Shown here in pieces: positions 15,640 through 23,586 of a DNA stretch of 64,000 nt. The stretch spans positions 3,940,454-4,004,453 of the forward strand of contig NZ_GG657757.1 in the NCBI RefSeq assembly GCF_000158955.1, read 5' to 3'. Origin of the DNA: Streptomyces viridochromogenes DSM 40736 (GTDB taxonomy: Bacteria; Actinomycetota; Actinomycetes; Streptomycetales; Streptomycetaceae). Every line of letters starts with the position of its first letter. Positions within the stretch are counted from its first letter, which is position 1. The notes under the pieces were generated by a model. It saw only the letters and a list, made by a program, of their open reading frames with translations, was not told the DNA's origin and made no database searches. The translations under genes were made by a program, and so were the position numbers.

Positions 15640-16314
15640 ATGCTCAGGTTCATGCCCGTCGGTGACTCCATGACGATCGGAAGCGCGGGCGAACACACAT
15701 GGCGCTACCGGCTGTGGCAGCACCTGTCCCGGTCCCACGGCGGCCCCTGCACCCTCGTCGGCCCGCGCGAGACGCTCTACGACAAGCGCGCCGAGGCCCC
15801 GGAGTCGTACGCGTACGCCGAACCCGACTTCCCGCGCGCCCACCTGGCCGGCTGGGGCGAGGGCTGGCTGCACATGGCGCCGCTGATCGGCGAGGCGGTG
15901 CGCTCGTGCCGCGCGGACATCCTGCTGGTCTCGCTCGGCCTCATCGACCTGGGCTTCTACACGAACGCCGAGCAGACCGCCGACAACGTCCGGGCCTTCG
16001 TGGCCGAGGCGCGGGCGGCGAACCGGCGGGTGCGGATGGTGTGGCTGCCGGTGATACCGAACGTGCGGGCCGAGACGGACCCGCCCTTCGCCACCGAGGT
16101 CGCCCGCTTCAACGAACTGCTGGCGAAGACGGCCGCCGACCTCGACGAGCCCGGCTCCCCCATCCTTCTCGCCTCGCTCCCCTCGTCGTACGCCGTCCAC
16201 ACCGACACCTACGACGGCACCCACCCGAGCGCGAGCGGCGAACACAAGATCGCGGCGGCCTTCGCGGAGGCGATGTACCAGGCCTGGGACCTGGCGGGGC
16301 CCTACGAGGGGTGA
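15640..16314 (+). CDS. SGNH-family hydrolase (GDSL-like)
   Basis: A 224-residue GDSL/SGNH esterase-type protein without a signal peptide. Block I is MPVGDSMTIG (nucleophile Ser), a likely block III region is LLVSLGLIDLGF, and block V is DGTHPSASGEHKIA with the catalytic Asp/His. The usual Asn of block III (GxND) appears as LIDLG, which weakens the oxyanion hole. It is divergent from the anchored propeller protein with 114 bp between starts. The substrate is unknown, and secretion is not predicted from this start. Confidence 0.8.
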   Translation: MLRFMPVGDSMTIGSAGEHTWRYRLWQHLSRSHGGPCTLVGPRETLYDKRAEAPESYAYAEPDFPRAHLAGWGEGWLHMAPLIGEAVRSCRADILLVSLGLIDLGFYTNAEQTADNVRAFVAEARAANRRVRMVWLPVIPNVRAETDPPFATEVARFNELLAKTAADLDEPGSPILLASLPSSYAVHTDTYDGTHPSASGEHKIAAAFAEAMYQAWDLAGPYEG

Positions 16315-16357
16315 CTCCCGTACCGACGTACTGATGCACGGCGCATCGACGTGACCG

Positions 16358-16379
16358 CTTGCCTGGAGCGCACTTCAAG
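16358..16379 (+). promoter_or_regulatory. MerR-type operator/promoter of aldo/keto reductase 2
   Basis: CTTGCC followed by TGGAGCGCACTTCAAG, with CTTG/CAAG outer arms, sits 16 bp before the reductase start. The 15-bp core is identical to the site upstream of the first aldo/keto reductase at 2086-2100. Confidence 0.55.
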
Positions 16380-16395
16380 ACGTTGGCTTGGCGGT

Positions 16396-17388
16396 ATGAA
16401 GTACACGCAGCTCGGACGCACGGGACTCAAGGTCAGCCGGCTCGTCCTCGGCACCATGAACTTCGGACCGCAGACCGACGAGGCCGACAGCCACGCCATC
16501 ATGGACGCGGCGCTGGACGCGGGCATCAACTTCTTCGACACCGCCAACGTGTACGGCTGGGGCGAGAACAAGGGCCGTACCGAAAGCATCATCGGAAACT
16601 GGTTCGCCAAGGGCGAGGGCCGGCGCGACAAGGTCGTCCTCGCCACGAAGGTGTACGGGAACATGGGCGCCGACGGCCCGGCCTGGCCCAACCACGACAA
16701 GCTCTCCGCCCTCAACATCCGGCGGGCCGTGGACGCCAGCCTCAAGCGGCTCCAGACCGACCACATCGACGTCTACCAGTTCCACCACATCGACCGGGAC
16801 ACCCCCTTCGACGAGATCTGGCAGGCGATCGACGTCCTGGTCCAACAGGGCAAGATCCTCTACGTCGGGTCGTCGAACTTCCCCGGCTACAAGATCGCCC
16901 AGGCCAACGAGATCGCCGCCCGGCGCGGCGGGACCATCGGGCTGGTCAGCGAGCAGTGCCTGTACAACCTCGCCGAGCGGCGCGCGGAGATGGAGGTCAT
17001 CCCGGCCGCGCAGGAGTACGGGCTCGGGGTCATCCCCTGGTCGCCGCTGCACGGCGGTCTGCTGGGCGGTGTGCTCAGGAAGGAGGTCGAGGGCGGACGC
17101 CGCGCCTCCGGCCGTGCCGCCGACGCCCTGAACGACCCCGCCATCCGAGCGCAGGTCCAGGCGTACGAGGATCTGCTCGACAAGCACGGCGTCGAGCCCG
17201 GCGAGGCCGCGCTGGCCTGGCTGCTGACCCGGCCCGGCGTGACCGGCCCGATCGTCGGCCCCCGCACCGCCGAGCAGCTCGCCTCCGCCGTCCGCGCCTG
17301 CGAGCTGGAACTCTCCGAGGAGCTCCTTACCGGCCTGGACGAGATCTTCCCGGGCCCGGGCCCGTCTCCGGAGGCCTTCGCCTGGTGA
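16396..17388 (+). CDS. Aldo/keto reductase
   Basis: A 330-residue reductase of the voltage-gated-potassium-channel-beta/YajO-like branch. Typical motifs are MKYTQLGRTGLKVSRLVLGT, FFDTANVYGWGENKG (catalytic Asp and Tyr), LATKVYG (Lys), HIDVYQFHHID (His), VGSSNFPGYKIAQA and the NADP-binding VGPRTAEQL near the end. It should reduce an aldehyde or ketone with NADPH, substrate unknown. The start matches the family N-terminus. It shares its upstream dyad with the 2161 reductase but lacks TTA codons. Confidence 0.92.
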   Translation: MKYTQLGRTGLKVSRLVLGTMNFGPQTDEADSHAIMDAALDAGINFFDTANVYGWGENKGRTESIIGNWFAKGEGRRDKVVLATKVYGNMGADGPAWPNHDKLSALNIRRAVDASLKRLQTDHIDVYQFHHIDRDTPFDEIWQAIDVLVQQGKILYVGSSNFPGYKIAQANEIAARRGGTIGLVSEQCLYNLAERRAEMEVIPAAQEYGLGVIPWSPLHGGLLGGVLRKEVEGGRRASGRAADALNDPAIRAQVQAYEDLLDKHGVEPGEAALAWLLTRPGVTGPIVGPRTAEQLASAVRACELELSEELLTGLDEIFPGPGPSPEAFAW

Positions 17389-17396
17389 CGCCCTGA

Positions 17397-17463
17397 AGGG
17401 GCGCGGGGAACTGCGCGACCAGCCCCCACCGGCCCGCAGCCGGAAGGCGGCCGCAGTTCCCCG
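17397..17463. repeat. Dispersed Streptomyces palindromic element, copy 1 (terminator-like)
   Basis: The run AGGGGCGCGGGGAACTGCGC, then CGACCAGCCCCCAC and GGCCCGCAGCC, is a sequence seen in many Streptomyces intergenic regions. CGGGGAACTGCG (17404-17415) pairs perfectly with 17452-17463. It separates convergent genes and may terminate both. Related copies lie at 25997 and 63807. Confidence 0.75.
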
Positions 17464-17468
17464 GCGCT

Positions 17469-17558
17469 CTACTTCCCGAGCGCGGCCGCCAGGGCAACGA
17501 CGACGAACATCAGCACAAGCACACCGGCCATGATCCGGTTGCGGGTTTTCGGGTCCAC
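17469..17558 (-). CDS. Small single-pass membrane protein (29 aa)
   Basis: This short frame encodes VDPKTRNRIMAGVLVLMF followed by VVVALAAALGK: a charged N-terminus and one clean transmembrane helix. I chose the GTG at 17556-17558 with TTAGG about 10 bp upstream. A longer frame upstream gives Arg/Ser-rich sequence typical of a shadow. Proteins of this size and pattern are conserved among Streptomyces as I recall. The function is unknown, and it could be the second gene after the ThpR gene 10 bp upstream. Confidence 0.55.
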   Translation of the reverse strand: MDPKTRNRIMAGVLVLMFVVVALAAALGK

Positions 17559-17568
17559 GACATCGAGC

Positions 17569-18141
17569 CTAACCGGCACCCCCGAGCGCCCAGCGCCCGA
17601 CCGCCTCGTACCGGGGCTGCTCACCCGGAACCCCCGAGGTCGGCAGGTTGCTCCGCACCAGCGCCAGCTCGTCCACCGTCCAGGTCCGGCCGGTGAACGC
17701 GTCGAGAGCGTCCAGGTAGGCCCGCACATTCCCCGACTCCCGCCGACGGGCCACGGTCAGATGGGCCTTGTACCGCCGGTGCTCCCCCATCGGCACCCCC
17801 GCCTTCCGCGCCGCCGCCTCCGCCCGCCCGGCGAGCAGCCGCAGGGTCGCCAGATCGCCCTCGGCCCCGGCCCACAGCGCCTTGCCGCGCCCGAACTGCC
17901 CCCCACCCCGTACGGCCAGCGGAAACGGCTCGGTGCGGCGCGCGGCGCGCTCCAGCCGCTCCGACAGCTCGGGGACGAGACCGTCGTCGACCTCACCGTA
18001 GAACGCGAGCGTGAAGTGCCAGCCAGGACGACCGGTCCAGCGCATGCCGTCGGCGCCGGGCAGCCCGCGCAACTCGTCGACCACGGCGCCGAGTTCACGA
18101 CACACCTCGTCCGGGGGCAGTACGGCTGCGAAGAGTCTCAT
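17569..18141 (-). CDS. thpR: RNA 2',3'-cyclic phosphodiesterase
   Basis: A 190-residue member of the 2H phosphoesterase superfamily (LigT/ThpR), which opens 2',3'-cyclic phosphates on RNA ends to 2'-phosphates. Both catalytic H-x-T motifs are present: WHFTLAF near residue 42 and KAHLTVAR near residue 126, symmetrically placed. It starts MRLFAAV, the family N-terminus. It is divergent from the GNAT gene, with only 25 bp between the start codons, so the promoters must overlap. Confidence 0.88.
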   Translation of the reverse strand: MRLFAAVLPPDEVCRELGAVVDELRGLPGADGMRWTGRPGWHFTLAFYGEVDDGLVPELSERLERAARRTEPFPLAVRGGGQFGRGKALWAGAEGDLATLRLLAGRAEAAARKAGVPMGEHRRYKAHLTVARRRESGNVRAYLDALDAFTGRTWTVDELALVRSNLPTSGVPGEQPRYEAVGRWALGGAG

Positions 18142-18166
18142 GAGTCCAGCCTGGCACCATGAGCCC

Positions 18167-18688
18167 ATGCGGATCACCATCCGGGACGGCGGGCCCGACG
18201 ACATTCCCGCGATACTCGGAATGCTCGACAGCTGTGTGGAGTGGCTGGTATCCCAGGGGCGCACGGGGCAGTGGGGGACGCAGCCCCTGTCGCAGAGCCC
18301 GAAGACGGTGGAGTCGGTCGGCCGGTACCTGGCGGAGGGCAGCGTCTTCATGGCCGACGTCGACGGCGTCCCCGCCGGCACCCTCACCCTCACCGGTTCG
18401 CCGGGCGCCTACCTGTCCCACCTCCCCCACCCCGGCGAGCCCGAGCGCTACATCCACTGGCTCGCCTCCGACCGCCGCTTCAAGGGGCACGGTGTGGGCA
18501 GCGCCCTGCTGGCCCACGCCGCCGAGGAGACCCGCCGCGCCGGGATCTCCCTCCTGCGCGTCGACTGCTACGCCGGGGACGACGGCAAACTCGTCCGCTA
18601 CTACGAATCCAACGGCTTCACCCGCACCGAGGCCTTCACGCTCGGCGAGAACGACTGGCCGGGGCAGTTGCTGGCGCGGCGGGTGTAG
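18167..18688 (+). CDS. GNAT-family N-acetyltransferase
   Basis: A 173-residue GCN5-type acetyltransferase. It starts MRITIRDGGPDDIPAIL, has the acetyl-CoA-binding pattern RRFKGHGVGSALLAHA (motif A, R/Q-x-x-G-x-G/A) near residue 107, and ends with the usual YYESNGFTRTEAFTLG. An amine or protein N-terminus is acetylated, but the substrate cannot be read from the sequence. The start is placed at the ATG at 18167 because an earlier ATG (18159) is out of frame. Confidence 0.85.
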   Translation: MRITIRDGGPDDIPAILGMLDSCVEWLVSQGRTGQWGTQPLSQSPKTVESVGRYLAEGSVFMADVDGVPAGTLTLTGSPGAYLSHLPHPGEPERYIHWLASDRRFKGHGVGSALLAHAAEETRRAGISLLRVDCYAGDDGKLVRYYESNGFTRTEAFTLGENDWPGQLLARRV

Positions 18689-18784
18689 GCGGCCGCCAGG
18701 TCCGGGCGTGTCCCGGTCGCCGTACGTGTCGTTGTACTGCGCGGTCGTTTCCATCCAAGGGTGCGGCCGGGGAGGAGCGCCACG

Positions 18785-19372
18785 ATGACCGTCCTTGACG
18801 ACAGGATCGAGATGGCCGACAGCAGCGGCGAACTCACCCTCGACATTATGTTCGAGTGGGTGGAGACGATGCCCGTCCCCGAGGGGTACAAGGTCGAGAT
18901 CGTCGGGGGGCACATCTTCACGGCTCCTCAGCGGGACACCCACTGGGACATCATCGCGGACATCTACGACCAGCTGCGCGCCAAGTATTCGCGCAAGCGC
19001 GTGAAGTCCGACGTCCGCGTCGACTACCCGGGCCACCTCAACGGCTTCGCCTCCGACGTGACGGTGATGGCGGAGGGCGCGGTGAAGGACTCCAAGGGGC
19101 TGTGGCGCTACCAGGACGTCGAGTTCGTCGCCGAGGTGATCTCCAGGAAGACCGCGGCGAACGACTACGGCCCCAAGAAGGACGCCTACGCCGCGGCCGG
19201 CGTCCCGGTGTACCTGATCGTGGATCCGTACACCGGCCGCTGGCACCTGCACACCAAGCCCAAGGACGGCGAGTACCGGGGTGAGCTGAGTCTCGACTTC
19301 GGGGACGAGGTCGACCTGACCGGCACCGTGGTCGGCCTCGTCCTCGAGACCGGCGAGTTCCCCCGCGACTGA
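18785..19372 (+). CDS. Uma2-family putative endonuclease (DUF820)
   Basis: A 195-residue protein with the restriction-endonuclease-like DUF820 fold, very abundant in Streptomyces. Core elements are YKVEIVGGHIFTAP, SDVRVDYPGHLNGFASDVTV (active-site Asp), FVAEVISRKTAANDYGPKKDAYAAAG (E-x-x-S-x motif) and VPVYLIVDP. The biological role is unknown. GGAGGAG lies 9 bp before the ATG. A truncated homologue occurs at 56985-57275. Confidence 0.85.
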   Translation: MTVLDDRIEMADSSGELTLDIMFEWVETMPVPEGYKVEIVGGHIFTAPQRDTHWDIIADIYDQLRAKYSRKRVKSDVRVDYPGHLNGFASDVTVMAEGAVKDSKGLWRYQDVEFVAEVISRKTAANDYGPKKDAYAAAGVPVYLIVDPYTGRWHLHTKPKDGEYRGELSLDFGDEVDLTGTVVGLVLETGEFPRD

Positions 19373-19378
19373 GCCCGG

Positions 19379-20752
19379 CTACGCCGCCGGGGCCAGTGCC
19401 TCATGCTCCCGGGGCACGAACCGCACCCGAGGGTGGCCGCGGTGCCAGCCGACCGAGAGGCGGAGGTTGCCCACGCGGGCCAGGATCAGGCCGATGACGG
19501 CCGCCGCCACCGCCGCCACCGCACCGCCGGTCGCGAGACCCACCCGGGCGCCGTACGTGTCGGTGATCCAGCCGACGATCGGGGCGCCGACCGGGGAGCC
19601 GCCGAGGAAGACCATCATGTAGAGGGCCATGACGCGGCCACGCATCGCCGGGTCCGTGGACATCTGGATGCTGGTGTTCGTCGTGACGTTGACCGTCATG
19701 CCGAACAGGCCCAGCGGGACCATGAGCAGTGCGAACATCCACAGGGTGGGTGTCGTGGCCGCCACGATCTCCAGGGCGCCGAAGACCAGCGCCGCCGCGA
19801 TCAGCAGCCGCAGCCGGGACGTGCCGCGCCGGGCGGCGAGCAGGGCCCCCACGACCGAGCCGACCGCCATCAGCGTGTTGAACATGCTGTACGCGCCCGC
19901 GCCCGCGTGGAACACGTCGTCCGCGAAGGCCGAGAGGTAGACCGGGAAGTTGAAGGCGAACGTGCCGACGAAGCCGACCAGGACGATCGGCCAGATCAGC
20001 TCGGGCCGGCCGGTGACGTAGCGCACGCCCTCCCGCAGCTGCCCCTTGCCGCGCGGGGCCCGCTCGACGACGTGCAGTTCGCGGGCCCGCATCAGCAGCA
20101 GGCCGGCGAGCGGCGCGACGAAGGACAGGCCGTTGAAGAGGAACGCCCAGCCGGTGCCGACGCCGGTGATCAGCAGGCCCGCGACGGCGGGGCCGACCAG
20201 GCGGGCGGACTGGAAGTTGGCGGAGTTCAGGCCGACCGCGTTCTGCAGCTGCCCGGGGCCGACCAGCTCGGAGACGAAGGACTGCCGGGCCGGGTTGTCG
20301 ACGACCGTGGCGAGACCGACGGCGAAGGCGGCGACGTACACGTGCCACACCTGGACCTGGCCGGTGAGAGTCAGGACGGCGAGGGCGATCGCGGTGACGC
20401 CCATCGACGACTGCGTCACGAGCAGCGTGGGCCGCTTGCGCAGCCGGTCGACGAGGACCCCGCCGTAGAGGCCGAAGAGCAGCATCGGCAGGAACTGCAG
20501 CGCGGTCGTGATGCCGACGGCGGCGGAGGAGCCGGTGAGGCTGAGGACCAGCCAGTCCTGGGCGATGCGCTGCATCCAGGTGCCGATGTTGGAGACGACC
20601 TGTCCCATGAAGAACAGGCGGTAGTTCCTGACCTTCAGGGAGGAGAACATCGAGGACTTGCGCGCGGGGCGGGCGGCGGGTGCGTCGGAGGTGGGCGGGG
20701 AGTCGTGGGGGTCAGGTGCGGGGGCGGAAGCTGCTCCGGGTCCCGTACTCAA
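19379..20752 (-). CDS. MFS exporter (DHA3/EntS-like)
   Basis: A 457-residue major-facilitator protein with twelve hydrophobic segments. Residues 1-35 are a Pro/Ala-rich tail; the first helix region reads FSSLKVRNYRLFFMGQVVSNIGTWMQRIAQDWLVLSLTGSS, the DHA3-type signature. It probably exports a drug or metabolite by proton antiport. The start codon is TTG (20750-20752), supported by AAGGAGG about 9 bp upstream. It follows the MarR gene by 30 bp on the same strand, so it is likely the exporter that this regulator controls. Confidence 0.88.
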   Translation of the reverse strand: MSTGPGAASAPAPDPHDSPPTSDAPAARPARKSSMFSSLKVRNYRLFFMGQVVSNIGTWMQRIAQDWLVLSLTGSSAAVGITTALQFLPMLLFGLYGGVLVDRLRKRPTLLVTQSSMGVTAIALAVLTLTGQVQVWHVYVAAFAVGLATVVDNPARQSFVSELVGPGQLQNAVGLNSANFQSARLVGPAVAGLLITGVGTGWAFLFNGLSFVAPLAGLLLMRARELHVVERAPRGKGQLREGVRYVTGRPELIWPIVLVGFVGTFAFNFPVYLSAFADDVFHAGAGAYSMFNTLMAVGSVVGALLAARRGTSRLRLLIAAALVFGALEIVAATTPTLWMFALLMVPLGLFGMTVNVTTNTSIQMSTDPAMRGRVMALYMMVFLGGSPVGAPIVGWITDTYGARVGLATGGAVAAVAAAVIGLILARVGNLRLSVGWHRGHPRVRFVPREHEALAPAA

Positions 20753-20782
20753 AAGGGTTCGCCTCCTTGCGACGACTACGGC

Positions 20783-21220
20783 TTACAGATGCGCGAGCTT
20801 CTCCAGCACGGGGGCGGCGGCGCGGAGTTTCGCCCACTCGTCCTCGTCGAGGTTCTCCACCAGCGAGGCCAGGAACGCGTTCCGCTTGCGGCGGCTCTCC
20901 TCGAGCATGACCTCGGCCTGCTCGGTGCGCGTCACGACCTTCTGGCGCCGGTCCTCGGGGTGCGGCTCCAGACGGACCAGTCCCTTGGACTCCAGCAGCG
21001 CCACGATGCGGGTCATCGACGGCGGCTGGACATGCTCCTTACGGGCGAGCTCGCCCGGTGTGGCGCTGCCGCACAGGGACAGGGTGCCGAGCACCGACAT
21101 CTCGGTGGGGCTGAGCGACTCGTCGACCCGCTGGTGCTTGAGCCGACGGGACAGCCGCATCACGGCGGATCGGAGGGAGTTCACGGCGGCTACGTCGTCG
21201 CCATGGCTGAGGTCCGGCAT
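20783..21220 (-). CDS. MarR-family transcriptional regulator
   Basis: A 145-residue winged-helix regulator. LSPTEMSVLGTLSLCGSATPGELARKEHVQPPSMTRIVALL is the helix-turn-helix (about residues 40-80) and LEPHPEDRRQKVVTRTEQ is the wing with the conserved D-x-R. It likely represses itself and the downstream MFS exporter, and is released by a drug-like ligand. The dyad GTAA-CTCA-TTAC (21231-21242) lies 11 bp before its start. Confidence 0.9.
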   Translation of the reverse strand: MPDLSHGDDVAAVNSLRSAVMRLSRRLKHQRVDESLSPTEMSVLGTLSLCGSATPGELARKEHVQPPSMTRIVALLESKGLVRLEPHPEDRRQKVVTRTEQAEVMLEESRRKRNAFLASLVENLDEDEWAKLRAAAPVLEKLAHL

Positions 21221-21230
21221 GTTCTTTAGA

Positions 21231-21242
21231 GTAACTCATTAC
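21231..21242 (-). promoter_or_regulatory. Candidate MarR operator
   Basis: GTAACTCATTAC is a short dyad with 4-bp arms inside an AT-rich stretch that stands out from its surroundings, immediately upstream of the MarR gene. Its position fits autoregulation. The ligand and footprint are unknown. Confidence 0.45.
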
Positions 21243-21369
21243 CCTACCTAAATACCAACCGGGGACACACAGAACACCCGTGACGTCGGCCACGGAACCG
21301 TGACACCACTCGTATGGGTGATCCGGTGGCGGAACGGGATACACCGCACCGAAGGATGCCGCGACCCTC

Positions 21370-21558
21370 ATGGTCATGGGGACCAGTGTGCTCAGCCTGC
21401 GCATAGACCGCGAACTGCTCGAACGGCTCCGGCATCACGCCGCCAAAAGAGGAACGAGCGTCCAGGACTATGTCGTCCGGACGCTCGTTCGAGATGACTT
21501 CGACCAGCGGTTCCAGGCCGCCGTCGAGGAGTCGGAGAAGTTCTACGGCGTCACCTGA
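21370..21558 (+). CDS. Small ribbon-helix-helix-like protein
   Basis: A 60-62 residue protein: VLSLRIDRELLERLRHHAAKRG then TSVQDYVVRTLVRDDF, a beta strand followed by two helices as in Arc/CopG-type ribbon-helix-helix DNA-binding proteins, with a short acidic tail. It could bind DNA as a dimer or be an orphan antitoxin, but no toxin gene adjoins it. The start may be the ATG at 21370 or at 21376. It is divergent from the MarR gene. Confidence 0.7.
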   Translation: MVMGTSVLSLRIDRELLERLRHHAAKRGTSVQDYVVRTLVRDDFDQRFQAAVEESEKFYGVT

Positions 21559-21576
21559 CGGCCCGGTGGATCAGGA

Positions 21577-23028
21577 TCACGTGAGACCCAGCGCCGGCAT
21601 CAGGTAGTAGAAGGCGAACACCGCCGCCACCGCGTACATCGCCACCGGCACCTCCCGGCCCCGCCCGGCCGCCAGGCGCAGCACCACGAAGGTGACGAAG
21701 CCCATGCCGATGCCGTTGGTGATCGAGTACGTGAACGGCATCATCACCATCGTCACGAACGCCGGGATCGCGATCGTGTAGTCCGCCCAGTCGATCTCCT
21801 TGACCGAGCCGGCCATGATCAGGAAGCCGACCGCGAGCAGGGCCGGGGTGGCCGCCTGGGACGGCACCATCGTGGCGACCGGGGTCAGGAAGAGGGCGAC
21901 GGCGAAGAGTCCGCCGGTGACGACGTTCGCGAGGCCGGTGCGGGCCCCCTCGCCGACGCCGGCCGTGGACTCGACGAAGGCGGTGGTGGCGGAGGAGGAG
22001 CTGGCACCACCGGCGGCGACCGCGAGGCCGTCGACGAACAGCACCTTGTTGATACCGGGCATCTGGCCCTGCGCGTCCGTCAGCTTCGCCTCGTCGGAGA
22101 CGCCCATGATCGTGCCCATCGCGTCGAAGAAGCACGACAGCAGCACGGTGAAGACGAAGAGCACACCGGTCAGCATGCCGACCTTGCCGAAGCCGCCGAA
22201 GAGACTGACCTGGCCGACCAGGCCGAAGTCGGGGCTGGCCACCGGGTTGCCGGGCCACTTCGGGGTGGTGAGACCCCAGCTCGGCACCTTCGCCACCGCC
22301 TCGATGACCACGGCGACGACGGTCATGGCGACGATCGAGATCAGGATCGCGCCGGACACCTTGCGCACGATCAGGGCGAGGGTGAGCAGCACGCCCAGGA
22401 CGAAGACCAGGACCGGCCAGCCGTCCAGGTGACCGTCGGCGCCGAGCTGGAGCGGGACGGTGGTGTGGGCGGCGTCCGGGATCCGGGAGACGAAGCCGGA
22501 GTCGACGAGGCCGATCAGCATGATGAACAGGCCGATGCCGATGGAGATGGCCTTGCGCAGCCCGTAGGGGACGGCGTTCATGACGCGCTCGCGCAGCCCG
22601 GTGGCGACCAGCAGCATGACGACGAACCCGGCGAGGACGACCATGCCCATCGCGTCCGGCCAGGACATGCGTGGGGCGAGCTGGAGGGCGACGACGGAGT
22701 TCACGCCGAGACCGGCGGCCAGCGCGATCGGCACGTTGCCGATGACGCCCATGAGCAGGGTGGTGAGCGCGGCGGTGAGGGCCGTCGCGGTGACCAGCTG
22801 CCCGTTGTCGAGCTGGTGACCGTACATGTCCTTCGCGCTGCCGAGGATGATCGGGTTCAGCACGATGATGTAGGCCATCGCGAAGAAGGTGGCGAGGCCG
22901 CCCCGGACTTCACGGGACAGGGTGCTGCCCCGCTCGGAGATCCGGAAGAAGCGGTCGAGTGCGCCGTACGTGGGCCCGGCTCCCCCTTGTTCAGGGGCGG
23001 GGGCCTTGGCGGGAGCCGAGGACGACAT
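21577..23028 (-). CDS. NCS2/AzgA-type purine permease
   Basis: A 483-residue transporter with about thirteen hydrophobic segments. LDRFFRISERGSTLSREVRGGLATFFAMAYIIVLNP at the N-terminus and DAMGTIMGVSDEAKLTDAQGQMPGIN with ASSSSATTAFVESTAGVGEGARTG in the second half are hallmarks of the AzgA subfamily, which takes up hypoxanthine, guanine or adenine with protons. The gene is transcribed away from the DUF2530 gene, with 117 bp between starts. Confidence 0.9.
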   Translation of the reverse strand: MSSSAPAKAPAPEQGGAGPTYGALDRFFRISERGSTLSREVRGGLATFFAMAYIIVLNPIILGSAKDMYGHQLDNGQLVTATALTAALTTLLMGVIGNVPIALAAGLGVNSVVALQLAPRMSWPDAMGMVVLAGFVVMLLVATGLRERVMNAVPYGLRKAISIGIGLFIMLIGLVDSGFVSRIPDAAHTTVPLQLGADGHLDGWPVLVFVLGVLLTLALIVRKVSGAILISIVAMTVVAVVIEAVAKVPSWGLTTPKWPGNPVASPDFGLVGQVSLFGGFGKVGMLTGVLFVFTVLLSCFFDAMGTIMGVSDEAKLTDAQGQMPGINKVLFVDGLAVAAGGASSSSATTAFVESTAGVGEGARTGLANVVTGGLFAVALFLTPVATMVPSQAATPALLAVGFLIMAGSVKEIDWADYTIAIPAFVTMVMMPFTYSITNGIGMGFVTFVVLRLAAGRGREVPVAMYAVAAVFAFYYLMPALGLT

Positions 23029-23145
23029 GTGTTTGGTGTTTCCTACGAAGAGAAGTGGTCAGACACAAACCGTTTCAGTATGAACATATAAACTCCCAAT
23101 CGGCCATCTCCGCGCGTAGACCTGATCGCCTCGTAAGCTGTCCCC

Positions 23146-23439
23146 ATGGCGAAATGGACCCCCAGACACGAGGCGCCGGAGCCCCTGGAGGGCCCCGTGG
23201 TCGCCACGATCACCGGCGGCACGATCCTCTGGTTCGTCCTCTTCCTGGTCCAGCTCCCCTTCTACGGCTGGTTCGACGACCACGGCCACACCTGGTGGCT
23301 GTGGACCTGCCTGGCCGGGGGCGGGCTCGGCTTCATCGGCATCTGGTACGTCCGCAGGCGCGATGCCGCGATCAAGCGCGCCGCCGCCCAGGACGCGCAG
23401 GCGACTCCTCCGGCCCCCTCGACACCCTCGGCCCAGTAG
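23146..23439 (+). CDS. DUF2530 membrane protein
   Basis: A 97-residue protein with two transmembrane helices (about 20-42 and 50-70) and the family core PLEGPVVATITGGTILWFVLF followed by HTWWLWTCLAGGGLGFIGIWYVRRRDAAIKR. DUF2530 proteins are small actinobacterial membrane proteins of unknown function. The C-terminus is low in complexity. Confidence 0.85.
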   Translation: MAKWTPRHEAPEPLEGPVVATITGGTILWFVLFLVQLPFYGWFDDHGHTWWLWTCLAGGGLGFIGIWYVRRRDAAIKRAAAQDAQATPPAPSTPSAQ

Positions 23440-23586
23440 GACCTCCCCGCCGTGGCACCAGGGTCCGACGGTGATCCGCGGGCCCACAACCGCCGTACGA
23501 CCAGGGCACGACGGCCGTCCTCCCCAGGTCGGATCTTCTCCGCATTCGGCAGGTGACGCGGCAAATCCGCACGTACCGTCGAATGC

